Part shown: positions 1 to 7,802 of the stretch, piece by piece
Layout: each line of letters begins with the position of its first letter
How positions within the stretch are numbered: position 1 is the stretch's first letter
Assembly: GCA_018816885.1 (NCBI GenBank)
Contig: JAHIUS010000051.1
Span: 1 to 62,678 of the forward strand
Direction of reading: 5' to 3'
From: Patescibacteria group bacterium
Lineage (GTDB): Bacteria > Patescibacteriota > Gracilibacteria > UBA1369 > UBA12470
Length of the DNA: 62,678 bases
Program-made: the position numbers and the translations under genes
The notes under the pieces: model-generated
Told to the model about the DNA's origin: nothing
Seen by the model: only the letters and a program-made list of their open reading frames with translations
Databases searched by the model: none

Positions 1-39
1 CCGGCCCAGTTTTATGAATTTTTTATGCAAATCTTCCAT
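1..39 (-). CDS. Possible 5' end of a gene running off the left edge
   Basis: An ATG at 37-39 on the minus strand opens a frame of 13 codons (MEDLHKKFIKLGR) with no stop before the window edge. It lies downstream of cca in the same direction. No Shine-Dalgarno motif precedes it, which is normal in this window. Nothing about function can be said from 13 residues. Confidence 0.25.
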   Translation of the reverse strand, partial: MEDLHKKFIKLGR

Positions 40-124
40 ACTCAAAAACTACCCCTCTAACAGGAGTAGATCAAGCTTGAAAACCAACTTTCCGTTGACC
101 CGTTTTCGACCTCTGGCATAGAGG

Positions 125-241
125 TTAAATTTTTATTAAATCTCGAGCGCTGGACATCTCCTCGCAAGGAACCACTTTAATATTCTTAGGCGCCGATAAT
201 CTCTCGGCTTCATCTAATTGTTTTTGTGTGACTTCAACCAT
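125..241 (-). CDS. Possible 38-residue small protein overlapping the cca 3' end
   Basis: A short minus-strand frame starts with ATG at 239-241 inside the last codons of cca, in another frame, and ends with TAA at 125-127. The product is acidic and mixed (begins MVEVTQKQLDEAERL). Start-in-stop overlaps are common between real neighbours here, but no family is recognised. It could equally be a frame-shifted remnant of a longer cca C-terminus. Weak call. Confidence 0.2.
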   Translation of the reverse strand: MVEVTQKQLDEAERLSAPKNIKVVPCEEMSSARDLIKI

Positions 242-1524
242 TTCAAAGCCTGTTTCTTGGTTTTGATGGTACCCGCCAACTGCGCTTCGTGCAACTCATC
301 TAGCACCTCACCGAGTTCCGGGCCTGCGCCGATACCGAGCGCCACCATTACATCTTCTCCACTCAGCAATTTCTTCGGCTCTTTGGCGATTTTTTTCTTG
401 GCTTTTTCATACAAAGCGAGAAGCTCCTCATACATCGAGTAATCACTCGGCTCTGTACCGGCAATATCGGCCTTAAAAACTGTCATCAAGAGAGGGAATG
501 CGGGCTTTTTGAACCAGGAAATCCTTCTTCCTTCATTCATCTCGATGATCTGCTTCATATTGAAGTGATGTTCGATCGCGAAGCATACTCTTTTTATAAA
601 TTTGGCAGGGAATTTCAATCGTCTCAAAATCACTTCCGCCATTTCTGCGGACTTCTGAGGATGCTGATCATAACGGATTCTTTCCTTAATCATAAAAGTC
701 TGAGGTTTGGCAATATCGTGGAGCATAACCGCCCACTTTTCCTCAAGGGTTGCATCCGGACCAAGGCTCCCAAGACACTTCATAGTATGATCCCAAGCAT
801 CACCTTCATGGTGAAACTCAGCAGGTTGGGCAAGGCCTTTCAATTCCAGCAACTCGGGCATTATAACTTTCAGCACACCCGTGTCCTCCATATCTTCCCA
901 GCCCTCGACCGCCCTCTCGCTCATCATCATCTTGTTAAGCTCGTCGCGAAGACGTTCATTGCTGACTTTATCCGCCAGTTCGGCGTGCTTGAGAATGGCC
1001 TTGTAGGTATCCGGATGGTATTGGAAGTCGAGTGTAGTTTTGAACCTTATCGCTCTAATTATCCTCAAATGGTCTTCCAGAATTCTTTCATGAGGATCTC
1101 CAATGAACCTGATTAATCTATCTCTGATGTCTTTTTTACCTTCAATAAAATCTAAAAGATGCTGGCCTAAAGGATCATAAAACATCCCGTTAATCGTAAA
1201 ATCGCGCCTCTTGGCGTCATCCTCGGCATGAGTAAACTCAACAGCGTCGGGCCTACGGCCATCGGAATATCCGCTATCGGAACGAAAGGTGGCAATCTCG
1301 AAATGGTGACCGCCTTCAATCGCAAGAATTACCCCGAACTCCTTCCCTATCGGTATCGTATGTTCGAGCAAGTCTTCGATAATATCAGGTTTGGCATTTG
1401 TCACGATATCGTAATCCATCGGCTCGCGCTTCATCAAAACATCTCGAACACAACCTCCGGCCCAATAGGCGTCATAGCCTGCTTTTTTCAGGATTTTTAC
1501 AATTTTGATTGAGGTTTTTTCCAT
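214..1524 (-). CDS. cca: CCA tRNA nucleotidyltransferase / poly(A) polymerase family with HD domain
   Basis: Adds or repairs the 3'-terminal CCA of tRNAs in the cytoplasm. The 436-residue product opens with the nucleotidyltransferase signature: GGCVRD near residue 23, followed by a DYD metal-binding pair. The head/neck helices with the RIIRAIRF segment follow, and a central HD phosphohydrolase-like motif (MLHDIAKP) comes next. Class II CCA/PAP enzymes are typically 400-450 residues, so the length fits. I chose the ATG at 1522-1524 rather than an upstream TTG at 1599, because the longer form would run into the divergent tsaD gene and adds 25 residues without family resemblance. A CCA-adding rather than poly(A) role is inferred. 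Confidence 0.9.
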   Translation of the reverse strand: MEKTSIKIVKILKKAGYDAYWAGGCVRDVLMKREPMDYDIVTNAKPDIIEDLLEHTIPIGKEFGVILAIEGGHHFEIATFRSDSGYSDGRRPDAVEFTHAEDDAKRRDFTINGMFYDPLGQHLLDFIEGKKDIRDRLIRFIGDPHERILEDHLRIIRAIRFKTTLDFQYHPDTYKAILKHAELADKVSNERLRDELNKMMMSERAVEGWEDMEDTGVLKVIMPELLELKGLAQPAEFHHEGDAWDHTMKCLGSLGPDATLEEKWAVMLHDIAKPQTFMIKERIRYDQHPQKSAEMAEVILRRLKFPAKFIKRVCFAIEHHFNMKQIIEMNEGRRISWFKKPAFPLLMTVFKADIAGTEPSDYSMYEELLALYEKAKKKIAKEPKKLLSGEDVMVALGIGAGPELGEVLDELHEAQLAGTIKTKKQALKWLKSHKNN

Positions 1525-1538
1525 GTTTTTGTTTTTCT

Positions 1539-1568
1539 TTGGCGGAATTACGGGTCTGCAGGTAGAAT
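1539..1568 (+). promoter_or_regulatory. Sigma70-type promoter of tsaD, near-leaderless
   Basis: TTGGCG (1539-1544), an 18-nt spacer and TAGAAT (1563-1568) lie so that only six nucleotides separate the -10 box from the tsaD ATG at 1575. Transcription would begin about at the start codon. On the other strand the same bases read TACAAT (1566-1571 reversed), a possible -10 for the divergent cca gene. Confidence 0.5.
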
Positions 1569-1574
1569 TGTAGC

Positions 1575-2600
1575 ATGAAAATTTTGGGTATAGAAACATC
1601 TTGTGATGAAACTGCGGTGGCGGTTGTTGAGAATGGGAATCGAGTCATTAAAAATGTGATTTTTTCTCAAATTGATCTGCACGCTCAGACAGGTGGAGTT
1701 GTTCCCGAGGTTGCGGCCAGAGAACATATTTTAAAAATAATTCCTGCACTTGAGCAGATTGATCTTGAGGAAATTGATGCAATTGCCGTAACTCAGGGGC
1801 CGGGGCTTATCAGCTCGCTTCTGACGGGGACTGTGACGGCTTCGACTTTGGGTTTGGTTTTGGGCAAACCTGTTATTCCAGTTAACCATATTCATGGGCA
1901 TATTTATGCGAATTGGCTTGAACGCAGCGAGATTGAATTCCCTGTTTTGATTTTGACCGTTTCCGGGGGGCATAATGAGCTTATTTTGATGCGGGGGCAT
2001 GGCGACTTCGAGGTTATTGGTGAAACCCTTGATGATGCGGCGGGTGAAGCTTTTGATAAGGTTTCTCGGATGCTTGGACTTGGGTATCCGGGGGGTCCTG
2101 CGATTTCGCGGGCGGCCGAGAATGGTAATCCTTCCCGTTATGATCTGCCGCGTGCTTGGCTGAAGAAGGGTAGTTTTGATTTTAGTTTTTCCGGGTTAAA
2201 GTCTGCTGTTTTGCGGATTGTTCAGGCAGAAATGGAGCTCTTCCCCCTGGCGGGGATAAACGAGCAGGTTAGTTTCTTTGGCTCCGCTTCGCTTTGCCAT
2301 GATGTTAATAAAAACGATATGGCGGCGAGTTTTCAGGAGGCGGCAACAGATGTTTTAAGTAAGAAACTCGCTATGGCTGCGGAAAAATTTGATGCGAAAG
2401 AGGTTCATCTGGCAGGGGGAGTTTCTGCGAATGGGCGACTTAGAGAACTTGTTCAAGAAAGAGTTCAAGGGCGAACACTGAGGTTCCCTAAAAAAATCGA
2501 GTACTGTACGGACAATGCGGCGATGATTGCGGCTGCGGGGTATTTTTTACAGGAGAAAAATGCGGGACGGAAAAACGTTTCCGCTAAAGCATCTTTTTAG
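1575..2600 (+). CDS. tsaD: tRNA N6-adenosine threonylcarbamoyltransferase TsaD
   Basis: Transfers the threonylcarbamoyl group to A37 of ANN-decoding tRNAs (t6A), working with TsaB/TsaE and the TsaC product in the cytoplasm. The 341-residue protein has the ASKHA-fold start (MKILGIETSCDETAVAVVE), the metal-binding HIHGH motif near residue 102, SGGHNEL, the glycine-rich DDAAGEAFDK segment, and late GGVSANGRLRE and YCTDNAAM motifs. Between FSFSGLK and the FQEAATDVL helix it carries roughly 20 extra residues, and part of the DNA encoding them (2249-2262) is identical to an intergenic repeat at 21015-21028, suggesting an in-frame repeat insertion. Translation probably starts near the transcript 5' end. 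It is divergent from cca, another tRNA-maturation gene, and followed by hisS. Confidence 0.95.
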   Translation: MKILGIETSCDETAVAVVENGNRVIKNVIFSQIDLHAQTGGVVPEVAAREHILKIIPALEQIDLEEIDAIAVTQGPGLISSLLTGTVTASTLGLVLGKPVIPVNHIHGHIYANWLERSEIEFPVLILTVSGGHNELILMRGHGDFEVIGETLDDAAGEAFDKVSRMLGLGYPGGPAISRAAENGNPSRYDLPRAWLKKGSFDFSFSGLKSAVLRIVQAEMELFPLAGINEQVSFFGSASLCHDVNKNDMAASFQEAATDVLSKKLAMAAEKFDAKEVHLAGGVSANGRLRELVQERVQGRTLRFPKKIEYCTDNAAMIAAAGYFLQEKNAGRKNVSAKASF

Positions 2601-2643
2601 GTATAATAAGGGTTGCAATTTAATTTCCCATAATCCAAAAAAA

Positions 2644-3990
2644 ATGGCAGACGACCCTACCGATCAGCAGGAGCCAAAACTGCGGAAACTTCAAAACCCC
2701 ACCGGAATTCACGATATTCTGCCCGATGATCACGAGTACTACACTTTTATCAAAAAAGTTGTCCGTCACAGATGTAGGCAGGCCGGTTTTAGGCGTATTA
2801 CCACTCCTATTCTGGAATTCACAGATGTTTTTGAACGTGGGATTGGTGGCGCTACCGACATTGTTGACAAGGAAATGTACACTTTTTTGGACAAAGGAGA
2901 TCGAAGCGTAACTTTGAAGCCGGAGGGAACTGCGGGAGTTATTCGTTCTTACCTCCAACACGGAATGAAGGAGCTGCCTCAGCCGGTTGAGCTTTACTAT
3001 ATCGAGCCTCACTTCCGTTATGATCGTCCTCAGAAGGGGCGTTACAGACAGTTTTGGCAGTTTGGTGTCGAGGTTATTGGAGAAAAAGATCCCGCTCTCG
3101 ACGCGCAGGTCATCGATCTGGCTTATCGGATTAACGAAGATCTCGGAATTGCGCATCTTTTTTCAATTCAGTTAAATAATATCGGTTGCGGAAAGTGCCG
3201 CACCAAGTACAAGGAAGATCTTGTGAATTTTTATATAGGGAAAGAGCGCTCGCTCTGCTCGGACTGCCAGAATCGCCTGGAGAAAAACCCTCTCCGCCTG
3301 TTGGACTGCAAAAAAGAAGACTGCCAGATCCTCGCCGAGCTCGCGCCCAAGTTCGAACAGTACCGCTGCCCAGAATGCCAGGATTTTCACGCTAAATTAA
3401 AGGAGTTTCTGGATGAACTTGGAATTAAATATGTCGATAACCCCAGAATCGTTCGCGGGTTGGACTATTATGTCGGAACCGTCTTTGAGTTCTGGGATAC
3501 CAATCAAGGAGCACAGAACGCAATCGGGGGCGGCGGACGATACGACGGACTTGCTGAACTTATGGGGGGACAACCTACTCCCGGTGTCGGCTTTGCGGCG
3601 GGTATCGAGAGGATCATCGCCAACATGAAGCGTGAAAATGTTAAGGTTCCTTCCAAGGATGATATCCATATTTTCGTGGCTCAACTCGGGGATGATGCTA
3701 AGAAGAAATGCCTTCCGCTTATGAACAAACTTCGAGATAGAGGGATAAAAACTGTTGGAGCTCTAGGCAAAGGTAGCATGAAGGCTCAACTCCGTCTCGC
3801 CGACAAGTTCAATGTGCCTTATACGCTTATTATGGGAATTACGGAGGTTCGCGAGGGAGTTGTTATTGTTCGTGATATGTCGAAAGGACAGCAGAGACCG
3901 GTGCCTATTGAAGAGATTGTTGAAGAGGTTGTGAAGCTGATTGGTGAGGAAAATCTGGATAAATATTCGCCCGGGGAGGCTATTTATTAA
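2644..3990 (+). CDS. hisS: Histidyl-tRNA synthetase
   Basis: Charges tRNA-His; class II aminoacyl-tRNA synthetase. The 448-residue product shows motif 1 helices with LKPEGTAGVIRSY, motif 2 (RYDRPQKGRYRQFWQFGVEV), the HisRS-specific GLDYYVGTVFEF signature, motif 3 (GVGFAAGIERI) and a C-terminal anticodon-binding domain. A middle insertion carries several Cys pairs (GCGKC, CSDC, CKKEDC, CPEC at about residues 183-245), which could bind zinc. The ATG at 2644 was taken because HisRS-like sequence begins there (NPTGIHDILP); the longer frame would overlap tsaD and add 39 unrelated residues. A TATAAT at 2602-2607 with a weak -35 could be its promoter, giving a leader of about 30 nt without a Shine-Dalgarno sequence. 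Confidence 0.95.
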   Translation: MADDPTDQQEPKLRKLQNPTGIHDILPDDHEYYTFIKKVVRHRCRQAGFRRITTPILEFTDVFERGIGGATDIVDKEMYTFLDKGDRSVTLKPEGTAGVIRSYLQHGMKELPQPVELYYIEPHFRYDRPQKGRYRQFWQFGVEVIGEKDPALDAQVIDLAYRINEDLGIAHLFSIQLNNIGCGKCRTKYKEDLVNFYIGKERSLCSDCQNRLEKNPLRLLDCKKEDCQILAELAPKFEQYRCPECQDFHAKLKEFLDELGIKYVDNPRIVRGLDYYVGTVFEFWDTNQGAQNAIGGGGRYDGLAELMGGQPTPGVGFAAGIERIIANMKRENVKVPSKDDIHIFVAQLGDDAKKKCLPLMNKLRDRGIKTVGALGKGSMKAQLRLADKFNVPYTLIMGITEVREGVVIVRDMSKGQQRPVPIEEIVEEVVKLIGEENLDKYSPGEAIY

Positions 3991-4002
3991 CAAAGCAGTG
4001 GC

Positions 4003-4377
4003 ATGAAAAAAATTAAAAAAAAGTATTGGGTCGGTATTGTTTCTCTTGTAGCTGTGTCTGCTTTGGTTGCTGTGCTGGTTATGACTTTTGCAGGAGCTCA
4101 GGAGGAGGCCGATTATTCAGGATTCGCTAAGTGTTTGACAGATAATGGACTTGTTTTTTATGGAACAGACTGGTGTGGACATTGCCAGGATCAAAAGGAG
4201 ATGTTCGGAAAAGATATTGATTTGATTGATTTCGTAAATTGCGATTTTGAATGGGGAACTTGTACGGATGCCGGGGTTCGCGGGTATCCTACCTGGGGGG
4301 AAGATGGAAAGATAATTGCTATCGGTACTCAGAGTTTTCAGAATCTTGCGGATTTTTCCGGTTGCGAACTGCCTTAA
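4003..4377 (+). CDS. Membrane-anchored thioredoxin-like protein (CGHC active site)
   Basis: A 124-residue protein with a basic N-terminus and one membrane segment (about residues 9-31), so the rest should face the cell exterior. The outer part has the thioredoxin-fold active site WCGHC (about residues 57-61) and a GYPTW segment in the cis-proline position. The layout FAKCL..NGLVFYGTDWCGHC resembles thioredoxin domains that partner vitamin K epoxide reductase (VKOR) in disulfide formation. It lies 12 nt after hisS and 20 nt before a surface-protein gene. I infer a role in making or isomerising disulfides of secreted proteins, several of which in this window are Cys-bearing. No VKOR or DsbB gene is present here. 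Confidence 0.75.
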   Translation: MKKIKKKYWVGIVSLVAVSALVAVLVMTFAGAQEEADYSGFAKCLTDNGLVFYGTDWCGHCQDQKEMFGKDIDLIDFVNCDFEWGTCTDAGVRGYPTWGEDGKIIAIGTQSFQNLADFSGCELP

Positions 4378-4397
4378 AGATTTGGTAAAAAATATGT

Positions 4398-5720
4398 ATG
4401 AGGAGGATAGCCACAATATTGATTCTTGTTCTTTTATTCCCGTCTTTGGCGGCGGCTTTTTCCGATGTTTCTCCTTCTGATCAATACTATGCGGCGATCA
4501 CTTACCTTGAAGACCATGATGTGATTCAGGGTTATGGGGACGGGACTTTCAAACCCGATAACGAGGTTACAAGGGCCGAGGCCATGAAGATGATACTGAT
4601 TGGAAGTGGGGTTGAGATCCCTGAATACGGGACTTATGAGTTCCCTTTTTCCGATCTGGAGAACGATGCATGGTATCTCCCCTATTTGCATGAGGCTTAT
4701 ACTGCGGATATTGTTTCCGGATACGAGGATGGGACTTTCAAGCCTCATCAGACTGTGAATTTGGCGGAGACTTTGAAGATTCTTATCTTGGCTAATGGAT
4801 TTTCCACTTCTTATCCTGACGGTAATCCTTTTTATGATGTAGATGAAAGTGTTTGGTTTGCACCTTATGCCGATTATGCGAAAGATTTAAATTTAATCGA
4901 GCCTCAAGATGACGGTTATCTGCATGCCGACCAGAATATTACTCGCGCGGAGCTTGCGGAAATTATGTACAGGCTTATGTATATCGAGGTAAATGGGCTC
5001 TCCGAGTTTCCTATCAATTTGAACTGGCATAAGTACCAGAACGAACTTGGATATGAAGTTTCTTATCCTTATGGGTGGACTGCTATCACTGCTGATGATG
5101 GCGGAATCGTTCTTTGGAATAAGGATGAGCTCAATAATCAAACAGGTTGGGATCGACAATATCCGAATTCTGCGAGCACATCTATTTTTGTTAATGAAAA
5201 TTATGATGGACTAAGTTCGGGCGAGTTTTTCGCTGATGTTATTGATGATTTGGATTATAAAAATGCCGAATTCCGTGAGATTACCGTCAATGGACTGTAC
5301 GCTCTGCAGGTTTTTGATGATAGCGGAGTTGAGCCGATTTTGGACACATACATATATCTTCCAAATGATACTATTCTGGCGATGTACGGAAGTTGGGGGA
5401 GCGGTCCTCTTGCGCAACATTCTCAGAAGGAGGTTTATGCACTTCAGATGAGTGCCGTTTATGTTGAGGACGGGTCTACCACAACTATCGATTGGGAAGG
5501 TATTATCGAAGAGGCGCGAATTTTAATACAGGTTGATGAGATGGGGAATTATGCTTTGCAGCTTTTTGACGACCTGGTCATTCTGGAGACAGACACGATC
5601 GGTGTCGGAACAGGGCCTGTGGACTATTATTACAGCGTGGAGGCTGATGTCACCCTGAAGTATGAAAGGTCTTATGATGTACTTTTGGATCTTCAGGAAG
5701 GGCAGACTACCTTTTTTTAG
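4398..5720 (+). CDS. S-layer homology (SLH) surface protein
   Basis: A 440-residue secreted protein with a cleavable-looking signal peptide (residues 1-20, ending AAAFS). Three SLH repeats follow at about residues 21-75, 78-130 and 138-195, each with the FSDV or FYDV start, a GYGDGTF/GYEDGTF turn and a TRAEA-type end. SLH triplets bind cell-wall polymers non-covalently. The C-terminal half (200-440) starts with an EVSYPYGW segment, reminiscent of the small beta-rich domains attached to many secreted proteins, but I cannot name its family. The same SLH type recurs in the giant protein at 22299. It sits between the thioredoxin-like gene and a lipoprotein gene, so this is an envelope cluster. 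Confidence 0.85.
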   Translation: MRRIATILILVLLFPSLAAAFSDVSPSDQYYAAITYLEDHDVIQGYGDGTFKPDNEVTRAEAMKMILIGSGVEIPEYGTYEFPFSDLENDAWYLPYLHEAYTADIVSGYEDGTFKPHQTVNLAETLKILILANGFSTSYPDGNPFYDVDESVWFAPYADYAKDLNLIEPQDDGYLHADQNITRAELAEIMYRLMYIEVNGLSEFPINLNWHKYQNELGYEVSYPYGWTAITADDGGIVLWNKDELNNQTGWDRQYPNSASTSIFVNENYDGLSSGEFFADVIDDLDYKNAEFREITVNGLYALQVFDDSGVEPILDTYIYLPNDTILAMYGSWGSGPLAQHSQKEVYALQMSAVYVEDGSTTTIDWEGIIEEARILIQVDEMGNYALQLFDDLVILETDTIGVGTGPVDYYYSVEADVTLKYERSYDVLLDLQEGQTTFF

Positions 5721-5750
5721 TTGTAGGAGCATCCGTAGTTGTAGTAGATT
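5721..5750 (+). promoter_or_regulatory. Promoter of the lipoprotein-malic enzyme pair, near-leaderless
   Basis: TTGTAG (5721-5726), an 18-nt spacer and TAGATT (5745-5750), with six nucleotides to the ATG at 5757. The matches are moderate, but the spacing repeats what is seen before tsaD and the NrnA-like gene. Confidence 0.4.
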
Positions 5751-5756
5751 GTCTGT

Positions 5757-5951
5757 ATGAAAAGACTTCTTTTGATTTTTTCGGTTCTTTTGATTCTTGT
5801 CGGATGCAGAGGTAGCGGTTACGAGCTTGATGATCCGATTTCCCCCAAGCTTGAAGGACTGCAGGATCCTGAGGATTTTTATGATCAGGGGTTTGAGATG
5901 GTGGATCAAAGGAGTTTTGATGCGGCCGATAATGTTGCAGATCAATTATGA
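5757..5951 (+). CDS. Small putative lipoprotein
   Basis: A 64-residue protein with a classic lipoprotein signal: KR, a hydrophobic run LLLIFSVLLIL, then the lipobox LVGC with Cys17. The mature part is short, acidic and probably flexible (DPISPKLEGLQDPEDFYDQ). Its stop overlaps the start of the malic enzyme gene (ATGA), so the two are likely co-transcribed and translationally coupled. No family recognised; probably anchored on the outer face of the membrane. Confidence 0.7.
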   Translation: MKRLLLIFSVLLILVGCRGSGYELDDPISPKLEGLQDPEDFYDQGFEMVDQRSFDAADNVADQL

Positions 5952-7060
5952 ATTATGATGATCGCTCGATTGCCGAGCATGAAAAATTCAGGGGCAAAAT
6001 CGAGATTTCTTCAAAGGTTCCACTCGAAGGAATGGACGACTTAAGCGCTTATTACACCCCCGGTGTAGCGGAGCCTTGCCGCAGGATTGCAAATGATCCC
6101 GAGGAGGCTTACAAGCTCACCCCCAAGGGGAATATGGTTGCGGTTGTTACCGACGGGTCTGCTGTTCTCGGCCTTGGAAATATTGGTGCGCTTGCGGGTT
6201 ATCCGGTGATGGAGGGGAAGTGTTTGTTATTTAAAAAGTTCGCAGGGATCGATGCTTTTCCGATTTGCATTGATACTCAGGATACCGAGGAGTTGATTCG
6301 CACAATTAAGGCTATTTCGCCGCAGTTTGGAGGGATAAATCTCGAGGACATTTCCGCTCCGAGGTGTTTTGAAGTTGAGCGGCGGCTTGATGAAGAGCTT
6401 CCTGTGCCGGTTTTTCATGATGATCAATATGGGACGGCTATTGTTGTGCTTGCCGGTCTTATTAATGCTCTTAAGATTGTTCCTAAAAGTGATCCGCGAA
6501 TCGTGATTAGCGGAGCCGGGGCTGCGGGGTTGGCGATTGGCAAATTGCTGATGGCGTATAGCGGATGGCAGACTATTGTTTGTGATAGTAAGGGGATTCT
6601 TTCCGAGGATCGAGAGGATTTGAATGAGTACAAAAAAGAGTTGGCTGCGCAAGAGAGCGGGTCGCTTGCTGATGCGTTGAAGGATGCTGATGTCTTTATT
6701 GGTGTTTCCGCTCCGGGGATTGTTAGTAAGGAGATGATTGGGTCTATGGCGAAAGATCCTATTGTTTTTGCTTTGGCTAATCCTGATCCTGAAATCGACC
6801 CTGAGTTTGCAAAAGAGGCCGGAGCAAAAATTGTTGCAACAGGTCGGAGCGACTATCCAAATCAAATTAATAATGCGCTGGTTTTTCCCGGATTATTCCG
6901 AGGGGCTCTCGATAATCGAGTGCCTTTTATAACTCATAACATGAAAATCGCGGCTGCGGAAGCTCTTGCGGATTTGATTTCTTCCCCTACTGCGGATAGA
7001 ATTATTCCAAATATATTTGATGAGGGGGTGGTTGATTCAATTTCAAAAGTAATAAAATAA
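5948..7060 (+). CDS. NAD(P)-dependent malic enzyme (oxaloacetate-decarboxylating)
   Basis: Oxidatively decarboxylates malate to pyruvate and CO2 with NAD(P). The 370-residue product is the short bacterial form. It shows YYTPGVAEPCR near residue 36, VVTDGSAVLGLGNIGALAGYP, the metal and substrate segment INLEDISAPRCF, FHDDQYGTA, the Rossmann motif SGAGAAGLAIGK near residue 190, and a late FALANPDPEI segment. It is translationally coupled to the preceding lipoprotein by a 4-nt overlap, with yebC 4 nt downstream. In a reduced genome it may feed pyruvate or redox balance; that role is inferred. Confidence 0.93.
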   Translation: MNYDDRSIAEHEKFRGKIEISSKVPLEGMDDLSAYYTPGVAEPCRRIANDPEEAYKLTPKGNMVAVVTDGSAVLGLGNIGALAGYPVMEGKCLLFKKFAGIDAFPICIDTQDTEELIRTIKAISPQFGGINLEDISAPRCFEVERRLDEELPVPVFHDDQYGTAIVVLAGLINALKIVPKSDPRIVISGAGAAGLAIGKLLMAYSGWQTIVCDSKGILSEDREDLNEYKKELAAQESGSLADALKDADVFIGVSAPGIVSKEMIGSMAKDPIVFALANPDPEIDPEFAKEAGAKIVATGRSDYPNQINNALVFPGLFRGALDNRVPFITHNMKIAAAEALADLISSPTADRIIPNIFDEGVVDSISKVIK

Positions 7061-7064
7061 AACT

Positions 7065-7802
7065 ATGTCCGGACATTCAAAATGGGCTTCAATTAAACAC
7101 AAGAAAGGTGCTATCGACGCCAAAAGAGGTAAGATTTTCACCAAACATGCTAAATTAATAACAATTGCAGCCAGAGGTGGAGGCGACCCCGATATGAACC
7201 CTTCACTCAGACTGGCAATCGACAATGCGAAATCTGACAACGTCCCGAATGCCAATATAGACAAGGCGATTAAGAAAGGAACCGGTGAGGATAAGAGCGC
7301 GGCGGTTATGGTCGAGGCAAGTTATGAGGGGTACGGACCTGCGGGAGTTGCGCTTTATATTCAAGCGATTACTGACAATAAGAATCGAACTCTGCCGAAT
7401 ATACGAAATATTTTGGCGAAAGGCGGCGGGAGTCTTGGCGAACTGGGTTGTGTTGCATGGATGTTTGAGAAAAAAGGGTTGATTCTTGCGCGTTTTGGAG
7501 ATATGGACGTCGATGAGGCTGAACTTATGGCGATTGAGGCTGGGGCGGCTGATCTCTCGAGAGATGACGATAGCATGGAGGTTTATACTGCTGTTTCCGA
7601 TCTATCCAAGGTTAGTTCTGCATTGAAAGAGGCCGGTTTTGAGGTTGAGTCTCAGGAGATTGCTTTTATTCCGAAAGATACCGTCAAAGTGGAGGACAAG
7701 GAGACTGCCGGAAAAATCCTGCGACTGATGGATGCACTTGATGACGATGATGATGTTACGAATGTTTCTTCGAACTTTGATATTGATGAGGGGCTACTCT
7801 GA
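7065..7802 (+). CDS. yebC: YebC/PmpR family protein
   Basis: A 245-residue member of the near-universal YebC/TACO1 family, recognised by the start MSGHSKWASIKHKKGAIDAKRGK, the GGGDPDMNPSLRLAI loop, YEGYGPAGVALY and the acidic C-terminal domain. Family members are described as DNA-binding regulators (PmpR) or as factors that help ribosomes through difficult peptide stretches such as polyproline. Polyproline segments do occur here (giant protein, PilB tail). TAAAAT at 7053-7058 lies six nucleotides before the ATG and may be a local -10 box. The 3' end overlaps the convergent NrnA-like gene by 9 nt. Confidence 0.93.
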   Translation: MSGHSKWASIKHKKGAIDAKRGKIFTKHAKLITIAARGGGDPDMNPSLRLAIDNAKSDNVPNANIDKAIKKGTGEDKSAAVMVEASYEGYGPAGVALYIQAITDNKNRTLPNIRNILAKGGGSLGELGCVAWMFEKKGLILARFGDMDVDEAELMAIEAGAADLSRDDDSMEVYTAVSDLSKVSSALKEAGFEVESQEIAFIPKDTVKVEDKETAGKILRLMDALDDDDDVTNVSSNFDIDEGLL

